Assembly: GCF_900143525.1 (NCBI RefSeq)
Contig: NZ_FREZ01000001.1
Location: forward strand, 124,001 to 188,000
Length of the DNA: 64,000 nt
DNA from: Ruegeria sp. Alg231-54
GTDB lineage: Bacteria > Pseudomonadota > Alphaproteobacteria > Rhodobacterales > Rhodobacteraceae
Direction of reading: 5' to 3'
The position numbers and the translations under genes were made by a program. The stretch's first letter is position 1. Each line of letters begins with the position of its first letter. Positions 35,650 to 47,091 of the stretch are shown here, piece by piece. The notes under the pieces are model-generated. The model searched no databases and was not told the DNA's origin. It saw only the letters and a program-made list of their open reading frames with translations.

Positions 35650-36564
35650 TCAATCGGTTCGGTCGGACAGCGCTCGAGCAATTCCGGCCGCCAGTCGTGC
35701 GTTATTACGAACCAGGGCAATATTGGCCGTCAGCGAACGCCCTTCGGTCTGTTCGTAAATCCGTTGCAGCAGGTACGGCGTGACGCCCTTGCCGCTGATC
35801 CGGTGCGCGTCTGCGTCGGCCTGTGCTGATGCAATGATGGGTGCTAGTTCTTCGGCCGGGATCTGATCGGCAGTCGGGATCGGGTTGGCGACCAACTGAC
35901 CACCAGGCAAGCCAAGCGCGCGGCGTGTGGCGTGGGCTGTGGCGATGTCCTTGGCGCTGTCCATGCGCAGGGGCGCGGCATAAGGGGATTTGGCCGACCA
36001 GAAGGCCGGGAATTCGTCCTGCCCGTAGGCCATGACAGGAACGCCCAGCGTTTCCAGAACCTCGAGCGTTTTTGCCAGATCGAGGATGGCTTTTGCGCCC
36101 GCGGCCACAACCGTAACCGGGGATTGCGCCAGCTCATGCAGATCGGCTGAGATGTCAAAGGTTGTCTCAGCGCCCTGATGCACGCCGCCGATGCCACCGG
36201 TGGCAAACACCTCGATCCCAGCATAATGCGCGGCGATCATCGTGGCTGCGACCGTGGTCGCTCCGGTGCCGCCGGTTGCCATGCAGGCGGCCATGTCCGC
36301 GCGGGACAGCTTGGCGACGCCCTGCGCCTGACCCAACGCATTCAGCTCATCAGCCTCAAGGCCCACATGCAGTTTGCCTTTGATCACGGCCATGGTTGCC
36401 GGAATTGCACCCGCGTCGCGGATATCCTGTTCAACCTGTGCCGCAACCTCGATGTTCTGAGGGAAGGGCATCCCATGGGTAATGATGGTGCTTTCCAGCG
36501 CAACGATGGGTTGGCCTGCGTCCTTGGCGGCGCGGACCTCAGCGGAATATTGAATGTCGATCAC
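35650..36564 (-). CDS. psuG: Pseudouridine-5'-phosphate glycosidase
   Basis: An enzyme of 304 residues that splits pseudouridine 5'-phosphate into uracil and ribose 5-phosphate. Catalytic positions are visible by comparison with E. coli PsuG: E24 in ALESTIITHGMP, D141 in FDISADL and K158 in AGAKAILDL. The segment TGGIGGVHQGAE is also typical. The start codon is GTG at 36564, overlapping the TGA of psuK (GTGA), so the kinase and glycosidase are made together as one catabolic pair. Confidence 0.95.
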   Translation of the reverse strand: MIDIQYSAEVRAAKDAGQPIVALESTIITHGMPFPQNIEVAAQVEQDIRDAGAIPATMAVIKGKLHVGLEADELNALGQAQGVAKLSRADMAACMATGGTGATTVAATMIAAHYAGIEVFATGGIGGVHQGAETTFDISADLHELAQSPVTVVAAGAKAILDLAKTLEVLETLGVPVMAYGQDEFPAFWSAKSPYAAPLRMDSAKDIATAHATRRALGLPGGQLVANPIPTADQIPAEELAPIIASAQADADAHRISGKGVTPYLLQRIYEQTEGRSLTANIALVRNNARLAAGIARALSDRTD

Positions 36565-37454
36565 AGTGGGGTTTCTCCGGATACGTAAGTTGCGGCGGCG
36601 TTCAGGGCGCGGGTCAGGGCCTCGGCACTGGATGCTCCACCAGATTCTGAGGCGATGTGGGCCGCCATGAATGTGTCGCCTGCGCCGGTTACGCGGGTAA
36701 CCAGAACGGACGGGGGTGTTTGGGTCAGGATTTCATCCGCATTACCAACCGTGGCAGAGCTTCCGCCGTCGGTGACCAACACCCGCAGCGCGCCGCGATC
36801 CAGCAGGCCTTTGGCGGCGCTTTCGGAATCCTTGAATTCGCGCTGGCACAGGATGCCGGCTTCTTCGAGGTTCACATACAGAGTGGCCCGCGCATGCTTC
36901 AGGAACGGCAGCAAGCGTTCGGCTTTACCGGGCGAGGCCGGTGCCACACGCAGATCGGCGCGGGCAAAGGCGGGGCTTTGGGCGATTTCCTCAAGCAAGT
37001 TCAGTGTCAGATTGCCGTCCAGCGCGATTGGGCCTTCGAACGGCTCGTTTTCGTACCCTAAAGGCCCGTGCATCAATGGACGCAGGATTTTGGCACCCGC
37101 GGCCTCAAGCGAATGCGCATCAGCGATGGCTGCTATCAAGCCGTTGGCCCCTTCGACCGCCATGTAACGGTCGGTCGGCAAATCCTGCGAACGGTAAATG
37201 TGATCTGTCACCATGCCCAGCCGGGAACACGCATTTGCCAACTCATCGCCCTCAGGATCGCGCCCGATGGCGGTCAGCAGGGTGGGGGTCATGCCAAAAC
37301 GCACCAGTGTCATGGCGATGTTCATGGCCACGCCACCCGGTAGGCGGGTGATCCGCCCCGGCACGTCCGACCCTTGCCGCATGGCGCTGGCGGACCGGCC
37401 AATCACGTCCCAAAGAACCGATCCGATACAAAGGATGTCGCTGTTTTGTGTCAT
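36561..37454 (-). CDS. psuK: PfkB family kinase, probable pseudouridine kinase
   Basis: A sugar/nucleoside kinase of 297 residues. PfkB motifs are the N-terminal PGGVAMNIAMTLVRFG and the C-terminal RVTGAGDTFMAAH with the catalytic Asp. Linkage to psuG (four-base overlap) identifies it as the kinase that phosphorylates pseudouridine for cleavage. I start at ATG 37454 (MTQNSDILCIGS), matching the usual PfkB first strand; the frame continues 17 codons upstream without a family motif. Pseudouridine is likely to come from RNA turnover; no dedicated transporter gene is adjacent. Confidence 0.88.
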   Translation of the reverse strand: MTQNSDILCIGSVLWDVIGRSASAMRQGSDVPGRITRLPGGVAMNIAMTLVRFGMTPTLLTAIGRDPEGDELANACSRLGMVTDHIYRSQDLPTDRYMAVEGANGLIAAIADAHSLEAAGAKILRPLMHGPLGYENEPFEGPIALDGNLTLNLLEEIAQSPAFARADLRVAPASPGKAERLLPFLKHARATLYVNLEEAGILCQREFKDSESAAKGLLDRGALRVLVTDGGSSATVGNADEILTQTPPSVLVTRVTGAGDTFMAAHIASESGGASSAEALTRALNAAATYVSGETPL

Positions 37455-37508
37455 GTCGTCGTCATGCCGCAGCCCCGGCGTAGGTGCAAGCGTTAACGCT
37501 CGCACCGA

Positions 37509-38129
37509 TCAGCGCATCGCGTCGGTCAGACCCTTCAGCGCGGCCAGAGGGTCATCCTGTGACCAGATCTCGTCCCCGATACCGAAAAAATCGGTGCATG
37601 GGGTCAGATCGCGAACCAGGTCGGGGTTCAGGCCACCCTCGGCAACGACCGGAACTTCGATCGTCTCTGACCACCACTGGAACAGATCCATTTCGGCCAT
37701 TGTGCCATCGCCCAGCGTTGACGCGCCCGCCGGTCCAAAGGCCACATAGTCCGCGCCGGCCTCGCCAGCCGACATGCCATCATGGCTGGACGCACCGCAA
37801 AAGCTGCCAACGATGGCTTCCGCGCCCAATTCCTTTCGTGCAAACCGGACCGAGCGCGCGGCGTCATCCAGATGCACCCCGTCCAGCCCCAACCGCTGCG
37901 CCAGCAGAACATGGTTCGAGATCACCAGCGCCACATCGCGCGCATGGGCAACCTCACGGCAGGCATCCGCCGCGCGGGCGATCGTGTCTTCATCGCCACC
38001 AGCCAGCGCCAATCGGATACAGGCGACCTCTGCCCCGTCCAACACGCTGGCCAAACGGTCGGGAAAGCTGCTCAGTTCGATGGTCGGTGGCGTAATCATG
38101 TAAATCTGCGGCTGCTCGGGGGAGTCCAT
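37509..38129 (-). CDS. Thiamine phosphate synthase family protein
   Basis: A TIM-barrel protein of 206 residues. ThiE/TenI features are YMITPP at the start, VISNHVLLAQRLGLDGVHLDD (the GVHL strand), GADYVAFGPAGAS and the phosphate loop VAEGGLNPDLVRDL. True ThiE joins the pyrimidine and thiazole parts of thiamine; this one is shorter in motif detail and far from other thi genes, so it may be a paralogue of the TenI/ThiE superfamily. No TPP riboswitch is visible upstream. It is 54 bases upstream of psuK on the same strand. Confidence 0.78.
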   Translation of the reverse strand: MDSPEQPQIYMITPPTIELSSFPDRLASVLDGAEVACIRLALAGGDEDTIARAADACREVAHARDVALVISNHVLLAQRLGLDGVHLDDAARSVRFARKELGAEAIVGSFCGASSHDGMSAGEAGADYVAFGPAGASTLGDGTMAEMDLFQWWSETIEVPVVAEGGLNPDLVRDLTPCTDFFGIGDEIWSQDDPLAALKGLTDAMR

Positions 38130-38282
38130 TGGCGCGTCCTTCGCTTTCAGTCTTTTGCGCGGTTTAGCGGATTGCGGCGGGGAAGCAAACTTTTATGCTG
38201 GTTTCCGGCCCAAATGAAGGCGCGGAAGGCTTGCCCTGCCTGTGCGCGCGGATTAGAGCAGGCGGAACCTTCGGAGACAGCC

Positions 38283-39026
38283 ATGCCCAGCGATAAATCT
38301 CAGCCCTCATTCGTGCTTGTGCGCCCGCAGATGGGTGAAAACATCGGTGCCGCCGCGCGGGCGATGTGGAATTTCGGGCTGGATCGGATGCGGATCGTGG
38401 CACCTCGGGACGGGTGGCCGAACCCCAAGGCTGTGGCTATGTCCAGCGGCGCCGGGCGTCTTTTGGATGAGGCGCAGCTATACGACGATCTGGCCGGTGC
38501 GCTATCCGACAGCACTTTTGTTTTTGCGACGACGGCGCGGCAGCGTGGATTGACAAAGCCGGTCTACAGCCCGGAACGCGCAATGCAATTGGCTGCCGAA
38601 AAGGTTGCTGCTGGTGAAAAGGTCTGTGTTCTGTTTGGCCCGGAACGCGCAGGGCTCGAAAACGAAGACATCGCTAAGGCAAACGCGATCATCTCGGTTC
38701 CGGTAAACCCGGAATACGCCTCGCTGAATCTTGGCCAATGCGTACTTCTGACCGCCTATGAATGGATGCGCCAGACCGGCGATGTCGTTCATGAGGCCAC
38801 CGATCTGGGCAAGGGCGACTGGGCCACAGGCATCGAGGTCGAGAAACTGGTCGAACATTATGAAGACCGGCTGGAAGATGCGGGGTTCTTTTATCCGCCC
38901 GAAAAGGCCGAGGGTATGAAGACCAACCTGCGCAACCTGTGGTCGCGGATGCGGATGACGCGGGCGGATGTGCAGATGCTGCATGGGGTCATGCGGCAGA
39001 TGGTCCGCTGGAAAGACAAAGGCTGA
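38283..39026 (+). CDS. trmJ: tRNA (cytidine/uridine-2'-O-)-methyltransferase TrmJ
   Basis: A SPOUT-fold methyltransferase of 247 residues that modifies position 32 of the tRNA anticodon loop. Signatures are VLVRPQMGENIGAAARAMWNFG at the N-terminus, LFGPERAGLENEDI and the knot motif IISVPVNPEYASLNLGQCV. The C-terminal helical extension of about 80 residues is typical of TrmJ. The frame stays open for 167 codons upstream, but that part is antisense to the thiE-like gene; I start at ATG 38283 (MPSDKSQPSF). Confidence 0.93.
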   Translation: MPSDKSQPSFVLVRPQMGENIGAAARAMWNFGLDRMRIVAPRDGWPNPKAVAMSSGAGRLLDEAQLYDDLAGALSDSTFVFATTARQRGLTKPVYSPERAMQLAAEKVAAGEKVCVLFGPERAGLENEDIAKANAIISVPVNPEYASLNLGQCVLLTAYEWMRQTGDVVHEATDLGKGDWATGIEVEKLVEHYEDRLEDAGFFYPPEKAEGMKTNLRNLWSRMRMTRADVQMLHGVMRQMVRWKDKG

Positions 39027-39088
39027 GGCTGGACCTATGTTCCGCTTCACCCTAGCTTGCGACAAAATCCAAGGCACAAGAGGACAGC

Positions 39089-40234
39089 ATGAGCGGTAAG
39101 CGCAGCATCTTCGAAGACGTCTCAGACACTGAAAAACAACAAGCCGTTCAACCGGGTATGATCGATCGTGGCCGCGGGGGTGCGCGCAAGGCCATTCGCG
39201 CCTGGCTGATGATCCTGTTTGCGCTGGTGGTCGTCATGATCGCTGTGGGCGGGCTGACTCGGCTGACCGACAGCGGGTTGTCGATCACCGAGTGGCGGCC
39301 GATTACCGGGGCCATCCCGCCGATGAATGAGGCGGACTGGCAAGCCGAGTTCGACAAATACAAGCAAATCGACCAGTGGCGCATTCAGAACCAATGGATG
39401 GAGCTGGGTGACTTCAAATCCATCTACTGGTGGGAATGGGGCCATCGTCAGCTGGGGCGCGTGATTGGGCTGGTCTGGGCTCTTGGCTTCTTTGGCTTCC
39501 TTGTAGCGCGGAAAATACCAACCCGCTGGACCGGTAAGTTGTTGATTCCGGGCCTTTTGGGCGGTGTTCAGGGTGCAGTCGGCTGGTGGATGGTCGCCTC
39601 GGGCGTGACACAGGGCGAGGGGATGATCGCCGTGGCCAGCTATCGCTTGGCGATTCATCTGGGGTTGGCATTTGTAATTCTCGGTTTCCTTGCGTGGTAC
39701 ATCTTTGAGTTGGGCCGTGAGGAGCGCGACCTGATGCAGGCCCGCCGCGCGAAAGAGGCGAAATTGTTCTCGCTATCCACCGGGCTGATGCATTTTGCCT
39801 TTTTGCAAATACTCATTGGTGCGCTTGTCGCCGGGATCGACGCTGGCCGGTCTTATACCGATTGGCCGTTGATCGGTGGGCAGTTTCTGCCGCCCGATAT
39901 GACGATTCTGGAACCGATGTGGCGCAACTTCTTTGAAAGCCCGGGTCTGGTTCAGTTCATCCACCGTTGTGCGGGCTATCTGCTGTTTATCTTCGGTATC
40001 ATCGTTTGGCGGCGCGGCAGCAGCAGCGCCCACCCGCAAACGCGTTTTGCCTTCAACGCGGCTTTTGCGGCGCTGTCGCTGCAGGTGGTGATTGGGATCG
40101 CAACCGTGATCTACGCAGCCCCGTGGCAGATCGCCATCTTCCACCAGTTCATGGCCGTCGTCGTCTGGACCCTGATCCTGCGGGCGCGTTTCCTGACAGC
40201 ATACCCAATCGCAACCTCTCTGCGCGGAGCCTGA
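39089..40234 (+). CDS. ctaA: Haem A synthase CtaA (Cox15 type)
   Basis: An inner-membrane enzyme of 381 residues with about eight transmembrane helices that oxidises the C8 methyl of haem O to give haem A for aa3-type cytochrome oxidase. Type 2 (alphaproteobacterial/mitochondrial) features are GGLTRLTDSGLSITEWRPITG-like text near the first helix, WEWGHRQLGR, YRLAIHLGLAF, QFIHRCAGYL and IFHQFMAVVVW, whose histidines are the haem-ligand candidates. The other oxidase genes are not in this window. It is followed five bases later by the M32 carboxypeptidase gene. Confidence 0.95.
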   Translation: MSGKRSIFEDVSDTEKQQAVQPGMIDRGRGGARKAIRAWLMILFALVVVMIAVGGLTRLTDSGLSITEWRPITGAIPPMNEADWQAEFDKYKQIDQWRIQNQWMELGDFKSIYWWEWGHRQLGRVIGLVWALGFFGFLVARKIPTRWTGKLLIPGLLGGVQGAVGWWMVASGVTQGEGMIAVASYRLAIHLGLAFVILGFLAWYIFELGREERDLMQARRAKEAKLFSLSTGLMHFAFLQILIGALVAGIDAGRSYTDWPLIGGQFLPPDMTILEPMWRNFFESPGLVQFIHRCAGYLLFIFGIIVWRRGSSSAHPQTRFAFNAAFAALSLQVVIGIATVIYAAPWQIAIFHQFMAVVVWTLILRARFLTAYPIATSLRGA

Positions 40235-40239
40235 ATTCC

Positions 40240-41709
40240 ATGAGTGCATATGACGATCTGATGGCCTTTCAGCGCGAAACCTCGGCTCTTGGCGAAATTG
40301 CCGGGCGTTTGGGCTGGGATCAGGAAACGGTGATGCCCCGGGGGGCCGCGTCGCAGCGGGCCGAGGAAATGGCAGCGATTGAAGCGGTTTTGCACGCGCG
40401 CCGATCCGATCCCCGTGTGATTGAATGGCTGGAACAAGCCGACCCTCAGGATCAAGTCGATCAGGCGCAGTTGCGCGAAATCCGCCGGTCCTATGAACGG
40501 ACGGTCAAAGTGCCTGCTGATCTGGCAACGGCCATCGCGCGCGTGACATCTGCGGCTCAGGGAACATGGGCGCAGGCCCGCGCAGACGAAGATGTTGCCG
40601 CTTTCCTGCCCGTTTTGGGCGAGGTCGTGGCGCTAAAGCGTGAAGAAGGTGCTGCACTGGCGCAGGGTGGCAATATCTACGACGCTATGGTCGAGGACTA
40701 TGAGCCCTACACGACCGGGACGCAAATCGCCGAAATCTTTGACCAGATGCGCCCGCATCTGGTAGCACTGCGCGCCGCTGTTCTGGATAAATCTGCACCT
40801 CAGGCATTGACGGGGAGTTTCGATGAGCTGAAACAGATGCAATTGTCGGAAAAACTGGCAACCACTTTTGGCTATGACCTGAATACAGGCCGCATCGACA
40901 AGGCCGTTCACCCGTTCAGCTCGGGCAGTGGATCGGATGTTCGGATCACCACCCGGACCAGTGAAACCGATCCGTTCAACTGTTTCTATTCGACGATTCA
41001 CGAGGTAGGTCATGCCGCCTATGAACAAGGGATTGATCTGGCCTACGCCCTGACGCCTTTGGGGCGTGGCGTGTCGATGGGTGTGCACGAAAGCCAAAGC
41101 CGGATTTACGAGAACCAACTGGGCCGATCCCGTGCCTTTACCGGTTGGTTGTTTGGCCAAATGAAAGACGCGTTTGGTGATTTTGGCATCACCGACGCGG
41201 ATACGTTCTATGCAACGGTCAACGGTGTTCACAACGGTTACATCCGGACCGAGGCGGATGAGGTGCAATACAACCTCCACATCATGCTGCGCTTTGATCT
41301 GGAACGCGCGCTGATGGCCGGTGACCTCCAAGTGGATGATCTTGAGGCCGCGTGGAACGACCGTTTCAAGGCGGATTTCGGATATGCGGTCGACAAACCG
41401 TCGAACGGATGTCTGCAGGATGTGCACTGGTCAGTGGGTCTGTTTGGTTATTTCCCAACCTATTCGCTGGGCAATGTCTATGCAGGATGCCTTTACCAAG
41501 CGTTGCGGAACGCTGTGCCGGAACTGGATGCGCAATTGGCAGCAGGTGACACGTCAGGCGCAACCGGTTGGCTGCACGAGAATGTGCAGCAACATGGCGG
41601 GCTTTACGCTCCACGCGAGACCATTCAGCGTGCAAGCGGTATGGAACCCGGGCCTGACCCGTTACTCGGGTATCTGGAACAGAAATTTGGCGGGTTATAC
41701 GGGCTCTGA
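40240..41709 (+). CDS. M32 family metallocarboxypeptidase (carboxypeptidase Taq)
   Basis: A cytoplasmic zinc peptidase of 489 residues that removes C-terminal residues from peptides. The zinc motif HEVGH lies at 254-258 (STIHEVGHAAYEQG), with the M32 hallmarks DVRITTRTSETDPF upstream, and GVHESQSRIYENQLGRS and the IRTEADEVQYNLHI region downstream. I start at ATG 40240 (MSAYDDLMAFQRE). The frame is open 91 codons upstream inside ctaA but lacks any motif there. The length matches the family. Confidence 0.94.
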   Translation: MSAYDDLMAFQRETSALGEIAGRLGWDQETVMPRGAASQRAEEMAAIEAVLHARRSDPRVIEWLEQADPQDQVDQAQLREIRRSYERTVKVPADLATAIARVTSAAQGTWAQARADEDVAAFLPVLGEVVALKREEGAALAQGGNIYDAMVEDYEPYTTGTQIAEIFDQMRPHLVALRAAVLDKSAPQALTGSFDELKQMQLSEKLATTFGYDLNTGRIDKAVHPFSSGSGSDVRITTRTSETDPFNCFYSTIHEVGHAAYEQGIDLAYALTPLGRGVSMGVHESQSRIYENQLGRSRAFTGWLFGQMKDAFGDFGITDADTFYATVNGVHNGYIRTEADEVQYNLHIMLRFDLERALMAGDLQVDDLEAAWNDRFKADFGYAVDKPSNGCLQDVHWSVGLFGYFPTYSLGNVYAGCLYQALRNAVPELDAQLAAGDTSGATGWLHENVQQHGGLYAPRETIQRASGMEPGPDPLLGYLEQKFGGLYGL

Positions 41710-41805
41710 GGTCAGAAAACGTTTCGTCAAGTTGCCGTGTAGGTGCATTGGTTTTGACCTGAATGAGGGTAGGGTGGTTCGAACGGTTTTACCAAAGGAA
41801 CCACC

Positions 41806-43083
41806 TTGTTCTTTGCAACACATGTCAAACCACACTTAGCGTCAATTCTGACCAGCAACACGCGCCTGGTGGCGCGTAGGAGCGTGCTGGAGGCAAAGCA
41901 TCAGGTGATGAACCGCCCGCGCGTTGTCCATTATTTCCATGATGTTTCCGACCCATACTGTCACCTCACCGCACAGGTCTTACAGCAGTTTCGAGACACC
42001 TATGATGTCGAGCTGCGCCCACATCTGATTTCGGGCCCTCCGGCCGAGGCTTTGCCGGACCCGGCAGCACATCGGCAAAATGCTATCAAAGATGCGGCAA
42101 GACTGGCCCTAAAGCTTGGTTTCAGCCCTCCTAAAGGCTCAGTTCCTGACGAGGCTTTCATTGCAGTTGCGGAAAACCAGATGGCAGCCGAACTGACGAA
42201 TGAGAGCTTTGTTAAAAATGTCCGAGATATCAGCGAAGATCTTTGGTCGGGAAAGGGTTTTTCGTCCTCAGATCACCCCTTACCGGCTGCGCTGATCGAG
42301 GATGGTGACCAACAACTTTCCGATTTGGGTCACTATCTCGGCGGAACATTTCACTACGATGACGAATGGTATTGGGGCGTTGATCGTCTTCATTATCTCG
42401 AAGACCGGTTGCTGCACGCGGGCCTGGGAAGCGGGTCGTCACCGATAGTGTCTTTGCCTTCAGTGCAATTGGACCAAGAGAAGTCTCAGGATCAGGAGAT
42501 TGAGTTCTTCTATTCTTTCCGCAGCCCTTATTCTTATCTGGCATTTGACCGGGCCGTCGACTTGGCACGCCACTACAACGCACGGCTGGTTCTGAGGCCG
42601 GTTTTGCCAATGTTGATGCGAGGTTTACCCGTCCCTCCACCCAAGTCTTCCTACATCCTTTATGATTGCGTGCGCGAAGCGCGGCGGTTGGGGATCCCGG
42701 TTGGGCGTATCTGTGATCCTTTGGGCAAAGGGGTCGAGCGTGGCTATGCCTTACTGGATTATGCCGAAGCGCAGGAAAAATTGCCTGAGTTCTGTTCCGC
42801 CTTCCTGCGCGGCGTTTGGTCCGAGGGACTGAATGCAGCAACTGATCGGGGGCTTCGGACTATCATCGAAAACGCGGGGTTGGATTGGCAAAGTGCGAAA
42901 CCGCACGTTAGCTCAGATCGTTGGAGAGATCGGGTAGCGGTCAATCAGGACCGTCTGCAAGAGATCGGGCTATGGGGTGTCCCTAGTTTCCGTGTCGCCG
43001 GGGAAAGTGTCTGGGGACAGGATCGCCTTTGGGCGGTCGAAGACCTTTTGATAAATAAAAAGGCGCCACACCCGAAAGTGTAA
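41806..43083 (+). CDS. Two-domain DsbA-fold protein without CXXC (HCCA isomerase-like)
   Basis: A protein of 425 residues made of two thioredoxin-like domains. Domain 1 (about 35-220) begins VVHYFHDVSDPYCHL; domain 2 (about 225-420) begins EFFYSFRSPYSYLAFDRAVDLA and carries VLRPVLPMLMRGLPVP and a cis-proline region IGLWGVPSFRV. Neither domain has a CXXC pair, so it is not a disulfide oxidase; it looks like the glutathione-using 2-hydroxychromene-2-carboxylate isomerase branch. The start I use is TTG 41806, with AAAGGA six bases upstream, because the segment VKPHLASILTSN reads like conserved family sequence; ATG 41908 is the alternative. Confidence 0.75.
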   Translation: MFFATHVKPHLASILTSNTRLVARRSVLEAKHQVMNRPRVVHYFHDVSDPYCHLTAQVLQQFRDTYDVELRPHLISGPPAEALPDPAAHRQNAIKDAARLALKLGFSPPKGSVPDEAFIAVAENQMAAELTNESFVKNVRDISEDLWSGKGFSSSDHPLPAALIEDGDQQLSDLGHYLGGTFHYDDEWYWGVDRLHYLEDRLLHAGLGSGSSPIVSLPSVQLDQEKSQDQEIEFFYSFRSPYSYLAFDRAVDLARHYNARLVLRPVLPMLMRGLPVPPPKSSYILYDCVREARRLGIPVGRICDPLGKGVERGYALLDYAEAQEKLPEFCSAFLRGVWSEGLNAATDRGLRTIIENAGLDWQSAKPHVSSDRWRDRVAVNQDRLQEIGLWGVPSFRVAGESVWGQDRLWAVEDLLINKKAPHPKV

Positions 43084-43088
43084 CGCCT
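43057..43088 (-). terminator. gyrA terminator, inside the end of the DsbA-fold gene
   Basis: Read on the minus strand, AGGCGTTACAC (43088-43078) pairs with GTGTGGCGCCT (43071-43061), an 11-bp stem with two G-T pairs and a 6-base loop, followed by TTTTTATTTA. It lies 24 bases past the gyrA stop. The stem overlaps the last codons and stop of the convergent plus-strand gene at 41806-43083. Confidence 0.85.
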
Positions 43089-43111
43089 GAATAATGTTAT
43101 GGATCTGTCGG

Positions 43112-45841
<2,730 letters not shown>

Positions 45842-46034
45842 GTAACCTGCCCGTTTATTGTGCTGGGTCTATATCTTGTGGATGTACCTTATCAGACCCG
45901 GCACATAAGGTGCAAGCAAGCAGCGCAATCTGGGCAAAAAACACCCGTAACACTGGGGTAACATATTGTTAACCAAGGGTTAGGTGGTTTCTGTGTTATG
46001 CTGAAGAGACCTTGCAACAATTTTGGAGGTCTGC

Positions 46035-46304
46035 ATGGAGCAAAGCGAAACAGAACTGATGCTCAAGGGGTATGGGCTGACGACGGCCGAATTTTTTTAT
46101 CACATGCCTGACTATATTCACGTGCTCAATACATTTATCTGGCAGGAATACGACCTTGCGCCGGATCATCCCAAACTATTTGATTTTATTGAATTCTGGC
46201 AGCGAGAGATTGAAGGACCGTTGCATTCGGTGCGGTTTACTCATCGCAAAATGATCGCGCCCGGAGAATGGCGCAACGTGGTAGGCGAATTCCGAGTGAA
46301 TTGA
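46035..46304 (+). CDS. usg: Usg family protein
   Basis: A protein of 89 residues. Family features are LMLKGYGLTTAEFFYHMPDY near the start, FIWQEYDLAPDHPKLFDFIEFW in the middle and GPLHSVRFTHRK near the end. Usg was named for a gene upstream of trpF in Caulobacter; its function is unknown and no trp gene is near here. ATG 46035 has a perfect GGAGGT five bases upstream (46025-46030), which decides the start over the longer frame at 46023. Confidence 0.88.
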   Translation: MEQSETELMLKGYGLTTAEFFYHMPDYIHVLNTFIWQEYDLAPDHPKLFDFIEFWQREIEGPLHSVRFTHRKMIAPGEWRNVVGEFRVN

Positions 46305-46395
46305 CGCCAGGGCGCATCAGGCCCAAACCCATATACATTTCCGGTGCATCCGGTATCTTGGCGGCCAAGTCATTGGTCACAAGCGGAAACACGGA

Positions 46396-47091
46396 ATGCC
46401 CAGAGTTTTATTGATTGCAGCCGCCATCTGCCTAGCCGGGCCTGTGTCGGCCGAAGGTGTCCTAGATAAAATCAAAAAGGGCGTTGAAAACACGACAGAC
46501 GCCGTTGGACGCGGGGCAGAAACCGTCGGACAGACACTCGAAAAAGGGGCGAGCGCGGTTGATGAAACCATCACGTCCACCTCTGATTTGCTGTCCAACG
46601 AGGCGACGCCCGAAGAGACTCGCGCCAAGCTGGATGTCATGGCCGTCGATGTGTTGGCGCAGTTGCTAACCGAAAATCCCGAAGCACAGGCGCTATATGA
46701 TGTCAGTGCGGGATATGCTGCGTTCGATTCTCGCAAGGTGACAGTTTTCCCGGTGTCCGCAGGGTACGGGCGCGGTGTTGCCGTGAACAAAGACACCGGT
46801 CAGCACACCTATATGAATATGGGAACTGGCGGCGTGGGCGCGGCGATCGGTATAGGCGGGTTCGAGACCAAATTCGTGATCCTGTTTGAAACCCAGGCAG
46901 ATTTGGACAGTTTTATCACGCAAGGTTACGACGCGACTGCGGAATCCGGCGCAATGTATGGTGACGAGCGCACCGATGAGACGCTCAGGTTCACAGACGG
47001 GCGGTCGTTTTTTGTGCTCAGCAAAAAGGGCTGGCGCGTTTCGGCTGGGGCGTCAGGCACAAAATACTGGAAATCGCCCGAGCTGAATTGA
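46396..47091 (+). CDS. Exported SYLF (YSC84-like) domain protein
   Basis: A protein of 231 residues with a signal peptide (MPRVLLIAAAICLAGPVSA), then a helical, repeat-like linker (about 20-75: GVLDKIKKGVENTTDAVGRG, GAETVGQTLEKGASAVDE) and a SYLF domain from about 85. The domain shows SAGYAAFDSRKVTVFPVSAGYGRGVAVN, YMNMGTGGVGAAIGIGGFETKFVILFETQADLDSF and a C-terminal SAGASGTKYWKSPE. It differs from the lipoprotein at 17883 in having the linker and no lipobox. Function unknown. It ends immediately beside the stop of the convergent radical SAM gene. Confidence 0.83.
   Translation: MPRVLLIAAAICLAGPVSAEGVLDKIKKGVENTTDAVGRGAETVGQTLEKGASAVDETITSTSDLLSNEATPEETRAKLDVMAVDVLAQLLTENPEAQALYDVSAGYAAFDSRKVTVFPVSAGYGRGVAVNKDTGQHTYMNMGTGGVGAAIGIGGFETKFVILFETQADLDSFITQGYDATAESGAMYGDERTDETLRFTDGRSFFVLSKKGWRVSAGASGTKYWKSPELN

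Noticed and set aside
37782..38282. Upstream extension of the trmJ frame by 167 codons
   Set aside because: This part is antisense to the thiE-like gene and shows no SPOUT similarity; ATG 38283 begins the conserved domain.
38130..38282. TPP riboswitch upstream of the thiE-like gene
   Set aside because: No CTGAGA-type conserved core is present on the minus strand.
39967..40239. Upstream extension of the M32 carboxypeptidase frame
   Set aside because: It runs inside ctaA in another frame; the conserved start is ATG 40240.
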